Part shown: positions 50,391 through 59,813 of the stretch, piece after piece | Layout: every line of letters starts with the position of its first letter | Position numbering within the stretch: the stretch's first letter is position 1 | Assembly (NCBI RefSeq): GCF_000269965.1 | Contig: NC_017219.1 | Coordinates: 558,001 to 622,000, forward strand | DNA length: 64,000 bases | Source of the DNA: Bifidobacterium longum subsp. infantis ATCC 15697 = JCM 1222 = DSM 20088 | GTDB lineage: Bacteria; Actinomycetota; Actinomycetes; Actinomycetales; Bifidobacteriaceae | Direction: 5' to 3' | Notes under the pieces: model-generated | What the model was told of the DNA's origin: nothing | Databases searched by the model: none | Seen by the model: only the letters and a program-made list of their open reading frames with translations | Program-made: the position numbers and the translations under genes

Positions 50391-51542
50391 ATGGTATACC
50401 GCATGATTTTCAACCAGACTGCATACTTCGGACGTGGCTCGATCAAGGAAATTCCGGCCGTCGCCAAGCAGCACGGCTTCACCAAGGCATTTATCGTCAC
50501 TGATCCGGTACTGCTGGAGACCGGCACCGCCGAGAAGGTCACCAAGGTTCTGGATGAGGCCGGCCTGGCGTATGAGGTGTTCTCCAACGTCAAGCCGAAC
50601 CCGCCGGTAGAGTGCATTAAGGACGGCGTCGCCAAGTTCGCCGAATCCGGCGCGGACTTCCTGATTGGTCTGGGCGGCGGCTCCCCGCAAGACACCTGCA
50701 AGGGCATCGGCATCATCACCGCCAACCCGGAGTTCGCCGACGTGCTGTCCCTGGAAGGCGTCGCGGATACCAAGAACCCGTCCGTCCCGATCTTCGGCGT
50801 GCCGACCACCGCCGGTACCGCTTCCGAGACGACCATCAACTACGTGGTCACCGATACCGCCAACAAGCGTAAGTTCGTGGCCGTCGACCCGCACGACATC
50901 CCGATCGTCGCTTTCGTTGATCCTGATCTGACCGACTCGATGCCGCGCGGCCTGAAGGTCGCCACCGGACTTGACGCCCTGACCCACGCCATCGAGGGTT
51001 ACATTACCCCGGGTGCCTGGAGCCTGTCCGACTGCCTGTCCATGCAGACCATTCGCATGATTGCCCAGAACCTGGCCAAGTCCGCCGATGGCGACATTCC
51101 GGCTGGCGAGCAGATGGCCTACGCGTCCTACATCACCGGCATGGCCTACTCGAACGTGGGCCTCGGCCTGGTGCACGGCATGGCTCACCCGCTGGGCGGC
51201 CGTCTGGGCGTGGCCCACGGTGTGGCCAACGGCATTCTGCTGGCCCCGGTCATGGAATACAACAAGGACTTCACCGGTGAGAAGTACCGCGACATCGCCG
51301 ATGCGTTCGGCGTCGAGGACGCCTACACCGGCGACCTGGAGACTGTGCGCGAAGAGGCCGTGCAGGCCGTCCACAAGCTGACCGTGGATCTGAAGAACCC
51401 GACCACGATTTCCGAAGTGGGCGCCACCGAGGGCGACCTTGAGCCGCTGGCTCACGACGCCTTCAACGACGTGTGCACCCCCGGCAACCCGCGTCAGGCC
51501 ACGCAGGAGGACATCCTCGCCATCTACAAGTCGCTGATGTGA
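50391..51542 (+). CDS. fucO: Iron-containing alcohol dehydrogenase, lactaldehyde reductase-like
   Basis: A 383-residue group III dehydrogenase. NAD site GLGGGSPQDTCKGIG, then VPTTAGTASETT, and the iron-binding region KVATGLDALTHAIEGYI and LVHGMAHPLGGRLGVAHGVAN, supplying the Asp and three His ligands. Sequence and length (383) match FucO, which reduces lactaldehyde to 1,2-propanediol in fucose breakdown. AAAAGGAGAG precedes the ATG. The high-frequency codons and a strong terminator suggest high expression. Confidence 0.9.
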   Translation: MVYRMIFNQTAYFGRGSIKEIPAVAKQHGFTKAFIVTDPVLLETGTAEKVTKVLDEAGLAYEVFSNVKPNPPVECIKDGVAKFAESGADFLIGLGGGSPQDTCKGIGIITANPEFADVLSLEGVADTKNPSVPIFGVPTTAGTASETTINYVVTDTANKRKFVAVDPHDIPIVAFVDPDLTDSMPRGLKVATGLDALTHAIEGYITPGAWSLSDCLSMQTIRMIAQNLAKSADGDIPAGEQMAYASYITGMAYSNVGLGLVHGMAHPLGGRLGVAHGVANGILLAPVMEYNKDFTGEKYRDIADAFGVEDAYTGDLETVREEAVQAVHKLTVDLKNPTTISEVGATEGDLEPLAHDAFNDVCTPGNPRQATQEDILAIYKSLM

Positions 51543-51560
51543 TTCGTCGATGACGCCGAC

Positions 51561-51600
51561 GATGCCGGTGGGTTCCCCTCGTCGGGAACCCACCGGCATC
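51561..51600. terminator. Bidirectional terminator hairpin
   Basis: GATGCCGGTGGGTTCCC (51561-51577) pairs perfectly with 51584-51600, a 17-bp stem between the convergent fucO and glycosyltransferase genes. Confidence 0.8.
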
Positions 51601-51601
51601 G

Positions 51602-52528
51602 CTATCTCTCGTGCTTTTCGTCGTAGACTTCGTCGGTGGTGGTCTCGTCGTACAGCTGCTTGCCTTGCGCCTCCGCCAGTTCCATCTGCTCGTTGATCCA
51701 CGCGGCTTCAGCAGGATTGATATCCGCGGAATTCAGCACTTTCTGCCACACCGGGTAGAACATGTGCATCGCCGGATACATGGCGGTGAACAACACCTCT
51801 GGCTTATGCGTGCGCGTGTGCTGCGGATGTGCATCAAACGTATTCTTAAAACGTCGCATGTAGTTCAGGAATGAACCCAGCGACGTGTCCATCCGTCGCG
51901 CGCTCATCGCGGCGATCATGCGCGGCGAGTACACGGTTTTCAGATTCTTGCCCATCAGATGCAGGGAAATATCGATATCCTCATGCATCACATCGGCCTT
52001 ATCTCGGCAGACCTCATTCGCGATCTGATGCCAAGCCGAAGCGCGCAAGGCCATATTGGAACCGAACAGCAGCGGCTGTCCGCCATCGGCGCGGTAGATT
52101 CGCTTGCGCAAGGAATTGTCGCCCTTCAACCCAAAATGGCGTGAGGGCATGTCGTAATACATCACCGGACCAGTGGCACCCATCGCGGCCGGGTCTTCGG
52201 TGAAGATGCCGGAGACCACCTCCACCCAGTCGGGCCGAATCATGCAGTCGGCATCAAAACGGCCCAGCACATCGCCGGTCGCGGCGTCCAGGCCAAAGTT
52301 GCGGGTGGGAATCAGTCCCTGTTCATCGTTCTGATGCAATAGTTTGATCGGGGCCTCGGGATGTTCGGCGATGAACTGTTCGACAATCGCGCAGGTGTTG
52401 TCCGTAGAACGGTTGTCCACCACCAGCACCTCATGCGGCATGATGGTCTGACGGGTGGCGTTCAGCAGGCAGTCGCGGATGCGTTCGGCTTCGTTCCACG
52501 CTGGGATGATGATCGAAACGTTGAGCAT
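51602..52528 (-). CDS. Family 2 glycosyltransferase
   Basis: A 308-residue GT-A enzyme. VSIIIPAWNEAERIRDCL and VLVVDNRSTDNTCAI start the nucleotide-sugar domain, and GRFDADC is the DxD metal site; the acceptor region has DVMHEDIDISL (ED motif). No long membrane segments, except a weakly hydrophobic stretch around VLFTAMYPAMHMFYPVW. It probably adds sugars to a cell-surface polymer or lipid. The start at 52528 begins directly with the fold. Confidence 0.85.
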   Translation of the reverse strand: MLNVSIIIPAWNEAERIRDCLLNATRQTIMPHEVLVVDNRSTDNTCAIVEQFIAEHPEAPIKLLHQNDEQGLIPTRNFGLDAATGDVLGRFDADCMIRPDWVEVVSGIFTEDPAAMGATGPVMYYDMPSRHFGLKGDNSLRKRIYRADGGQPLLFGSNMALRASAWHQIANEVCRDKADVMHEDIDISLHLMGKNLKTVYSPRMIAAMSARRMDTSLGSFLNYMRRFKNTFDAHPQHTRTHKPEVLFTAMYPAMHMFYPVWQKVLNSADINPAEAAWINEQMELAEAQGKQLYDETTTDEVYDEKHER

Positions 52529-52603
52529 GACATCAACAATAGAAAAGCGGGTGTACGCCGCCGGCGTATTCGAGCTTCAAACCCCTCGCTACAATGGGGA
52601 GCC

Positions 52604-54256
52604 ATGAGTGAACGCGCGCGAAACGTAAACAGCACCGACACGTCGAGAACCGGTGCCGCAGAAGCCGGGACAGACCCGGGCGACGAGAATCGTATCGACT
52701 TTGGTACTTTGTTCCCTGCCAAGGGAGATTCCCGCAGGCCACCGGAATGGTTCGGCCGCGCGCTGCTGTATGTGGCCCTCGCCGTCATCGTGTTCATGTT
52801 CTGCTGGCGCTCGTGGGGCGACATCTCCTATCTGGTGTTCGACATCATCATCTCGCTGTTCCTGGCGCTGGCCGTCGAACCGCTGGTGGTGGCGCTGGTG
52901 GCTCATGGCTGGAAGCGTGGCGTGGCTTCCGCCGTCAGTCTGGTGGGCGTGGCCGTGGTCGTGGGTGTGCTGCTCACGCTGTTCGGCAATATGTTCGTAC
53001 AGCAGATGATTGCCATGGTCCGCGGTTTGCCGGCAATGTATGGGCAGATTCGTGAGTTCGCGGACCAGTACACCACGTTCAAGATGCCGGAAATCAGCAA
53101 TCTTGGCATGGAAATCTTCAACAATATCCAGACCTCGTGGGTCACCGATTTCGCCGGCACCGCCATGAGTACGGTGGGTGGCCTGTTCTCCTTCCTGCTG
53201 AACCTCATGACCGTGGTAATGACCACGTATTACATCTCCGCCGCCGGCCCAAAGCTGCGCCGCTCCTTCTGCCAGTGGCTGGCCCCCAACACGCAGCGTC
53301 GATTCCTGCTGGTGTGGACCGTGGCCCAAGGCCAGATTTCGTCCTTCCTGTTCTCCCGTTCGATTCTGGCGTTGATCAACGCCATTTGCACTGCCATCTT
53401 CTTGGAGATCCTGCATGTGCCCTACTGGCTGCCGTTGGCCCTGTTCTGCGGCGTGGTATCCCAGTTCATCCCCACGGTCGGTACCTATATCGGCGGTGCG
53501 CTGCCGGTGCTGTTCGCTTGGGGCAACCGCGGGTGGACGTACGCCGTGGCGGTGCTGGTGTTCATCATCGTCTACCAGCAGATTGAGAACCTGATTCTCT
53601 CGCCGAGAATCTCCCAGCGCACGATGGACATCAACGCGGCCGTCGCCTTCCTCTCGGTGCTGGCGTTCGGCTCGCTGTTCGGCGCGTTCGGCGCGTTCCT
53701 GGCGCTGCCGGTCACCGCATCGCTGCAGGCCATTTTCCGTGCGTACACCAAGCGCTATGAGCTGATTGACTCACCGCTGATGAACGATCCGACTCCGGAG
53801 AAGAAGTCCAAGATCGTCGAGGCGTCCGAGGCGTTCGGCGAGCACGTATTGCAGCCAATCGGCGAGCACATGCCACGTGCGGCCAAGGGGTCCACCAGCC
53901 GTGTGCCGATGAACGAGGAACTGCGTTTGCTGCAGGAACAGATCTATGCGATTCCGCCACACGAGACGAAAGAATCCGATTTGGACGATTCCGCCACCGT
54001 GGCGATTCCGAAGAACGTGCTATCCTCCAGCGCTCGCAAGGGATTGCGCGGCACCGAGCCGGAGTCGGATGTCGATGATACCGATAATGCCGATAATACA
54101 GTCGGTGCGGATGCAAGCTCTGATGAGCCGGACACGGCGGCGATTCCGCAGCGTGGTGCCGCGAATACGCAGCAGCCTGAGCGGCCCGAGCAACGCAAGC
54201 AAACCAAGCAGTCTGATCAATCTGCCTCCAGCAATCCTAGGGCGGGGTGGCGCTGA
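52604..54256 (+). CDS. AI-2E/PerM-family membrane protein with long cytoplasmic tail
   Basis: A 550-residue protein. About eight TM segments (YVALAVIVFMFCWRSWGDIS; DIIISLFLALAVEPLVVALV; VASAVSLVGVAVVVGVLLTL) and the family stretches CGVVSQFIPTVGTYIGGALP, QQIENLILSPRISQRTMDIN and LALPVTASLQAI are typical of the AI-2E/PerM group, whose members export small molecules or ions. The tail of ~150 residues is acidic and low-complexity (DVDDTDNADNTVGADASSDE). GGGGAGCC precedes the ATG at 52604. Confidence 0.9.
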   Translation: MSERARNVNSTDTSRTGAAEAGTDPGDENRIDFGTLFPAKGDSRRPPEWFGRALLYVALAVIVFMFCWRSWGDISYLVFDIIISLFLALAVEPLVVALVAHGWKRGVASAVSLVGVAVVVGVLLTLFGNMFVQQMIAMVRGLPAMYGQIREFADQYTTFKMPEISNLGMEIFNNIQTSWVTDFAGTAMSTVGGLFSFLLNLMTVVMTTYYISAAGPKLRRSFCQWLAPNTQRRFLLVWTVAQGQISSFLFSRSILALINAICTAIFLEILHVPYWLPLALFCGVVSQFIPTVGTYIGGALPVLFAWGNRGWTYAVAVLVFIIVYQQIENLILSPRISQRTMDINAAVAFLSVLAFGSLFGAFGAFLALPVTASLQAIFRAYTKRYELIDSPLMNDPTPEKKSKIVEASEAFGEHVLQPIGEHMPRAAKGSTSRVPMNEELRLLQEQIYAIPPHETKESDLDDSATVAIPKNVLSSSARKGLRGTEPESDVDDTDNADNTVGADASSDEPDTAAIPQRGAANTQQPERPEQRKQTKQSDQSASSNPRAGWR

Positions 54257-55479
54257 TGACCCTGCTTTCAGTACTCGATATTCTTCTGGTAATCGTCGGT
54301 GGTGCCGGCATGATATATCAGGGACTGTGTATCGTGATGTCCCTGTTCGCCAAGCCCGTGCGCTTCCCCGACGCCCCGATGACCAACCGGTATGCCGTGC
54401 TGATCTCCGCGCGCAACGAAGAAAAAGTGATCGGCAACCTTATTGGGTCGATTCGCGATCAGACCTACCCGTCCAACCTCATCGACATCTGGCTGGTGGC
54501 CGACAACTGCACCGACAACACCGCCGACGTGGTGCGGTCTTTGGGCTGCCATGTGGTGGAACGCCACAATCTTGAGCTGGTTGGCAAGGGATATGCGCTG
54601 ACGTATCTGTTGGGGCATATGCTCGACATCGGTGTGGCCGACGACTATGAGGCCTACTTCGTGTTCGATGCCGATAACAAGCTGGACAAGCACTACTTCG
54701 AGGAAATGAACAAGGCGTTCTGCTCCGGATTCAAGATTCTGACCAGCTACCGTAATTCGGTGAATCTGGCGGATAACTGGGTGTCTTCTGGTTCTGCGCT
54801 GTGGTTCATCCGTGAATCGCGATTCCTGTCTAACTCGCGTATGATTCTCGGCTCCTCTTGCCACGTGGGCGGTACGGGATTTATGTTCTCCCGCGAGGTG
54901 ATGAAGCGGAACAAGGGATGGAAGTTCCATCTGCTCACTGAAGATCTTGAATTCACTATGGATTCGATTCTGCATGGCGACCGCATCGGCTATTGCGGTA
55001 CTGCGATTCTCTACGACGAGCAGCCGGTTACCTTCTCGCAAAGTTGGCGTCAGCGTTTACGTTGGAGCAAGGGATTCCTGCAGGTATTCCGTTATTATGG
55101 CTCGGCATTGCTGAAACGCGCGGTTCGCGAACGTGATTTCTCCTGCATCGACTTCACCTTGATGCTGTGTCCGTTTACCGTGTTGGGCGCGATTCGCGCG
55201 GTGATGGGCTTGCTGTTCGCCGCGTGTGGCTTCGTGAGTTGGCCGAGCCAGCTGCAATCGCTGGCCAGTTGGTCCAGCGGCATCATCATATCGGTGTTGG
55301 GCCTGATGGCATTGGCTGCATTGACCATCATTGTCGAGCGCGACCAGATCGGTGCCACGAACAAGGAGCTGCTCGCCTATGTGCTCAGCTTCCCGATTTA
55401 CATGCTCAGCTACGTGCCGATCTCCTTCCAGGCCCTCTTCTCCAAAGCCCAGTGGAAGCCCATCGCGCATAAGGGTTGA
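54256..55479 (+). CDS. Membrane processive-type glycosyltransferase (family 2)
   Basis: A 407-residue membrane glycosyltransferase. After one N-terminal TM segment, AVLISARNEEKVIGNLIGSI opens the GT-A domain; YFVFDADNKLD is the DxD site, LLTEDLEFTM the acceptor-side ED and SWRQRLRWSKGF the QxxRW motif of processive enzymes such as hyaluronan/cellulose synthases. Three to four TM segments follow. It may make an exopolysaccharide or modify the cell wall. The ATG at 54256 overlaps the preceding TGA (TGATG); an alternative GTG lies at 54247. Confidence 0.88.
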   Translation: MTLLSVLDILLVIVGGAGMIYQGLCIVMSLFAKPVRFPDAPMTNRYAVLISARNEEKVIGNLIGSIRDQTYPSNLIDIWLVADNCTDNTADVVRSLGCHVVERHNLELVGKGYALTYLLGHMLDIGVADDYEAYFVFDADNKLDKHYFEEMNKAFCSGFKILTSYRNSVNLADNWVSSGSALWFIRESRFLSNSRMILGSSCHVGGTGFMFSREVMKRNKGWKFHLLTEDLEFTMDSILHGDRIGYCGTAILYDEQPVTFSQSWRQRLRWSKGFLQVFRYYGSALLKRAVRERDFSCIDFTLMLCPFTVLGAIRAVMGLLFAACGFVSWPSQLQSLASWSSGIIISVLGLMALAALTIIVERDQIGATNKELLAYVLSFPIYMLSYVPISFQALFSKAQWKPIAHKG

Positions 55480-55574
55480 CCGAGTCCGCTAGTTGGAGCT
55501 GCTCAGCGGGGCAATACAACAGCAACCCGGGGGTTTGCTTCGCTGAGGGTTGGCTGGTGGGCTAGAGTGGATGT

Positions 55575-56540
55575 ATGAGCTTAGACAATACTCAAAGGAA
55601 TGTCGGATTTCAGCCGCCGATGATGCCAGCCGCCGCCCCCGCGCCTGCACAGCCGTCGCAACCGCAGCCACAAGCATGGCCGCCGAATCCGAATGCGGCG
55701 GTGTCCATTCGTGGCCTGTTCAAGCACTTCGACCGGAAGATCGCCGTCAACGGACTCGCGCTCGATATTCCGGTCGGCTCGTTCTATGGACTTGTAGGCC
55801 CCAACGGTGCCGGCAAAACCACCACGCTCAATATGGTGACCGGTCTATTGGTACCGGACGCCGGCACCGCCATGATTTTGGGCCATGACGTGTGGAGCGA
55901 CGTGAACACGGCCAAGCGCATGATCGGCGTCATGCCCCAGCCCGACCAGATCTTCGACCGACTGACCGGTTTGCAATTGCTCGTCTACTCCGGCATGCTG
56001 CGCGGCATGAGCCGCGATGAGACCACGCGTCGCGCCCAGGACCTGCTCAATGCTTTCGACTTGGCCGGGGCCGCCAACACGATGGTCACCGATTATTCGG
56101 CCGGCATGACCAAGAAGATCTGCCTGGCCTCCGCGATGATTCATAGCCCGCGCATTCTGGTCCTGGACGAGCCGTTTGAATCCGTGGACCCGGTGTCCAG
56201 CGCCAACCTCAAAGACATCCTCATCGAATACGCGAAGACCGGCGGCACGGTGATTATCTCTTCGCACGTGATGGCATTGGTCGAAAAGATGTGCACGCAT
56301 GTGGCCGTAATCAACAACGGTCTGGTGTGCGCGGCCGGCACGGTGGACGAGGTCGCCGCCGGCGAAGAACTCGAAGACCGCTTCCTGCAACTGGTCGGCG
56401 GCCGCCACGAAGCCGCCCATCTCGCATGGCTCGACGGCGGGCAAGCCCAAGCCCAAGCACCAACTTCGGTCCAGCCGGTCCAGCCCATTCCGCTTACAAC
56501 CGCCACGCCCGCCACACCCACCGATGAGGCCCGCCGATGA
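55575..56540 (+). CDS. ABC transporter ATPase
   Basis: A 321-residue ATPase with a Pro/Ala/Gln-rich N-terminal extension (PAAAPAPAQPSQPQPQAWPP), Walker A GPNGAGKT, degenerate signature YSAGMTKKICLASAM, Walker B RILVLDEPFESVDP, switch His ISSHV and a Gln/Pro-rich C-terminal tail. The same YSxGMT-type signature is seen in many ABC-2 exporters. Its stop overlaps the next gene, the permease. Substrate unknown. Confidence 0.88.
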   Translation: MSLDNTQRNVGFQPPMMPAAAPAPAQPSQPQPQAWPPNPNAAVSIRGLFKHFDRKIAVNGLALDIPVGSFYGLVGPNGAGKTTTLNMVTGLLVPDAGTAMILGHDVWSDVNTAKRMIGVMPQPDQIFDRLTGLQLLVYSGMLRGMSRDETTRRAQDLLNAFDLAGAANTMVTDYSAGMTKKICLASAMIHSPRILVLDEPFESVDPVSSANLKDILIEYAKTGGTVIISSHVMALVEKMCTHVAVINNGLVCAAGTVDEVAAGEELEDRFLQLVGGRHEAAHLAWLDGGQAQAQAPTSVQPVQPIPLTTATPATPTDEARR

Positions 56541-58210
56541 TCAGCAGCGCCATCACCCTGGTCCGCCTGCGCTGGACGCTCACGCTCGCCACCCTGCGAA
56601 AATCGGCGTGGCAGACCGTCGCCTATGTCTTTTCCGCCGTACTCGCGGCCGGCACCATCATCGGCACCGGCGTGCTCGCATGGTTCATCGGCATACTGCC
56701 GCCCTTCACCGTGAACGCGGATGGCTTTCCGCTGAACATCCTTGGTTCCGGAGGCATCGTCAACATGATCGTCGTGCTGGTCGGCGCGACCATGACCATC
56801 TTCATCGGCTTCATCCAGCTCATGATGCTTGGCGAAGGCTCCACCATGAACCCACGCAAATTCGCGCTCTACGGCATCGCCGACCGCAACCTGCAATTCG
56901 GCTTGCTGCTTTCCGGCCTGTCCGGCATCCCCGCCCTTACCGGCGTGGCCTCACTGATGCTCTGGACACTGGCCTATCGGCATATGGGACCAGCCGTAAT
57001 CATCAGTTCCCTCCTCGCCGCAGTGCTGGCCGTCATCACCATGATGAGCATCTCCAAACTGCTCATCGCCCTATCCACCACGCTGGTGACCAGCAAACGC
57101 GGCAAAGGCGCGTTCTATATCTTCATCGTGCTGACGTTCGTTATCATCTGTCAGTTGCCGAACATTCTGGTCAACTCCGGCGTGGCCTTCAGCCTCAACA
57201 CCGAAACCTGGGGCGCGGCGACCACCATCGTCGCATGGACGCCGTTCGGCGCGGCCTTCCAACTACCGTTCGACGCGCTTACCGGAGCCTGGGCGGTGCT
57301 GCTCGCCCGCATCGCCATCCTTGCCGTCACATGGATTGTCTGCTTCGCCGTCTGCACCTGGTGTCTGAGACATGAACGGTTCACCATCGGCGCAAACAGT
57401 CCGTCCGAGACCGCCAAAGGCATCGGCGCATTCGCATGGATGCCCGATTCGGCATCCGGCGCGGTTTCCGCACGCCTGATCACCTATCTCAAACGAGACC
57501 CCCGTCAAGCCATGACCTTCGCCATGCCGGTCCTGTTCCTGATCATCTTCGCCTTCCAGGCACACGGCATCAGCGCGGTCGTCTGGCAGTCGCTGATCTG
57601 GTGCGGCTGGTTCATGTCCGTCGTGGAAAGCAACGGGCTCGCATATGACGGCCGCGGCTTCACCATGGAAGTCATCGCCGGCGTGCGTGGCCGGACCGAC
57701 AGAATCGGCCGCGTACGCGTCTACGTCGGCATCATGGTCGTCTACATGGTGCTGCTCTATCTCGCCGGCATCGTGCTGGTCGGCGCACTGACCGGACGCT
57801 GGGCGCAGCCCGATGACCTCGCTACCGGCCTGATCTTCCTCGCCACGGGCATGGGCATCGCCTTGAGCGGACTGGGCGTGGCCGAAGTCACCTCCTGTGT
57901 ACTGATGTACCCGGTCGCCTCAATGGACAAGCCGTTCTCCGCGCCTCAAGGCCGCGCCATGGCCCAAGGCTTCTTCCCGTTCGTCTACATGCTTGGCAGC
58001 CTGCTGCTCATGCTGCCCACTGGCATCGTGGCGCTGGTCATGCTGCTGACAGGAGCCGAAGGCGGCATGTGGCTGGCGATTATTCCGGTCGCGCTGGCCA
58101 ATGGCATCGGCATTCTGGCACTCGGGACATGGCTGGGCGGTAAGCTGATGGATGCGCGAATGCTCTCGATTGTGGCAACACTCGACTCGTTCGCCTCATT
58201 GCAGAAATGA
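56537..58210 (+). CDS. ABC transporter permease (12-TM type)
   Basis: A 557-residue membrane protein with about twelve hydrophobic segments, for example AYVFSAVLAAGTIIGTGVLA, MIVVLVGATMTIFIGFIQLM and LGSLLLMLPTGIVALVMLL. The ATG overlaps the ATPase stop (ATGA), making an exporter pair. Such large permeases occur in actinobacteria next to cell-wall genes, and here a carboxypeptidase follows 22 nt later. Substrate unknown. Confidence 0.85.
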   Translation: MISSAITLVRLRWTLTLATLRKSAWQTVAYVFSAVLAAGTIIGTGVLAWFIGILPPFTVNADGFPLNILGSGGIVNMIVVLVGATMTIFIGFIQLMMLGEGSTMNPRKFALYGIADRNLQFGLLLSGLSGIPALTGVASLMLWTLAYRHMGPAVIISSLLAAVLAVITMMSISKLLIALSTTLVTSKRGKGAFYIFIVLTFVIICQLPNILVNSGVAFSLNTETWGAATTIVAWTPFGAAFQLPFDALTGAWAVLLARIAILAVTWIVCFAVCTWCLRHERFTIGANSPSETAKGIGAFAWMPDSASGAVSARLITYLKRDPRQAMTFAMPVLFLIIFAFQAHGISAVVWQSLIWCGWFMSVVESNGLAYDGRGFTMEVIAGVRGRTDRIGRVRVYVGIMVVYMVLLYLAGIVLVGALTGRWAQPDDLATGLIFLATGMGIALSGLGVAEVTSCVLMYPVASMDKPFSAPQGRAMAQGFFPFVYMLGSLLLMLPTGIVALVMLLTGAEGGMWLAIIPVALANGIGILALGTWLGGKLMDARMLSIVATLDSFASLQK

Positions 58211-58232
58211 TTGCCTTGGCATAAGGAGCACG

Positions 58233-59723
58233 ATGGTATCTACAGCGGTATCACGCCGTCAGCGACGTGAAGCGCAACGGCGGCCCCAACAATCGCATCG
58301 CCGAACACTGACCGTCATCATTTCCGCACTGACCACCATCGCCCTGTTCGCGGGGTACTGCGCCGCCGACATCACCGACGTGGCCCCCGGATTATTGACG
58401 TTGAAGCCCGTCACCGCACCTGTTTTTGCCGATCCAGCCACCGCCAAATCAGGCGGCACCGTCGCCGGCACCTTGAACACGAACAAGGCCATTGATTCCA
58501 CGGCCGCTTCTGCGCTGGTCAACGAATTGCTGTCCGCGCAAGGCGTGGGAAACGATACGTCGGTGATCATTGAAGACGCCCAAGGCACCGTCGCCGCCGA
58601 ACACGAGTCGAACACTCCACGCGAGCCTGCATCCACACTGAAAACGCTGACCGCGCTCGCCGCCTCATCCACCCTGAATATGGCATCCACCTTGGATACC
58701 CAAGTGTTCCTCACCCAATCCGATGACGGCACCAATACGTTGACCCTCAAAGGCAATGGCGACATGCTGCTGTCTGCAGGCGATTCCGACGCCAACCATA
58801 CCAACGGACGTGCCGGTCTGAACACCTTGGCCAAGGCCACCGTGGCCGCGCTCGCCCAGCGAGGCATCACTTCCGTCAATCTCGAGTACGACGACACCCT
58901 ATTCGGCGACTCACGCATTCCCGCAGGTCTGTCGGAAGGTGGCGCGGTTTTAAGCGACTACACCGTCTACTTCACGCCGGTCTCATCAATGGCGATTGAT
59001 GGAGGCCGCCAACACACCGCCGATACGCCTGCGCCGGCCGACCCCGATGATTCGGCCGGCTACCCGGAACTGTCCCAGCACACCGCCAGCGACGTGGCCA
59101 CGAAATTCGCCGAACTGCTCCAATCGAACGGTGTGGCCGTTACCGGAGACGTGACGGCAAACACCGCTCCATCCGGCGAAACGCCTTTGGCTTCGGTGAG
59201 TTCGGCAACACTGTCCGAAATCATGGCATACACGTTACGGCATTCGGACAATACGCTGGCCGAGGAGTTCGGCAGACTCACCGCTTTGGCGAAATCAGCG
59301 ACAAACAGTCCTGAAGGCGGCACGGAGGCGGTCAAATCCACTCTGAACGATCTCGGTCTCGATACATCCGGTCTGACCATGGCCGATTGCTCCGGTCTGT
59401 CTCCCGGCTCCCGGCTCACCGTACGCACGCTGGCGGCCGTCCAACAACGTAATCTGACCACCAAGAGTGGCGCGGCCGGCGCGGAAGGTCTATCCATCGC
59501 GGGATTGGTGGGCACGGCGCAGGATCGGTATACGGATGATGCCGTGGCTGGTCTGCTGCGCGTCAAAACCGGCAGCCTCGGCACGGTTGCGTCGATGGCC
59601 GGCAATGTGTCCCGCACCAATGGGGGAGCGTTGTCGTTTGCCGTGGTGGTCAACAATCCTGAGGATTATGCCGCCGCGCGTAGCGCCATCGACTCGTTCA
59701 TCACCAAGCTCGCGGGGCTGTGA
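58233..59723 (+). CDS. dacB: D-alanyl-D-alanine carboxypeptidase (peptidase S13/PBP4 type)
   Basis: A 496-residue secreted or anchored enzyme. A single hydrophobic segment TLTVIISALTTIALFAGYCA follows a basic N-terminus. Penicillin-binding motifs are SxxK in EPASTLKTLTAL, SxN in RHSDNTLAEEFGRL and KTG in LRVKTGSLGTV. The large domain between SxxK and SxN fits class C PBP4. It removes the terminal D-Ala from peptidoglycan side chains. AAGGAG precedes the ATG at 58233. Confidence 0.9.
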   Translation: MVSTAVSRRQRREAQRRPQQSHRRTLTVIISALTTIALFAGYCAADITDVAPGLLTLKPVTAPVFADPATAKSGGTVAGTLNTNKAIDSTAASALVNELLSAQGVGNDTSVIIEDAQGTVAAEHESNTPREPASTLKTLTALAASSTLNMASTLDTQVFLTQSDDGTNTLTLKGNGDMLLSAGDSDANHTNGRAGLNTLAKATVAALAQRGITSVNLEYDDTLFGDSRIPAGLSEGGAVLSDYTVYFTPVSSMAIDGGRQHTADTPAPADPDDSAGYPELSQHTASDVATKFAELLQSNGVAVTGDVTANTAPSGETPLASVSSATLSEIMAYTLRHSDNTLAEEFGRLTALAKSATNSPEGGTEAVKSTLNDLGLDTSGLTMADCSGLSPGSRLTVRTLAAVQQRNLTTKSGAAGAEGLSIAGLVGTAQDRYTDDAVAGLLRVKTGSLGTVASMAGNVSRTNGGALSFAVVVNNPEDYAAARSAIDSFITKLAGL

Positions 59724-59813
59724 AAGACCCATCAAGTGCCATCAAAGGCTACAAAGGCCGTAAACGTCCATAAACGCACGAGTACACATAACCAGAAAAA
59801 GGGTGGTGAGTAC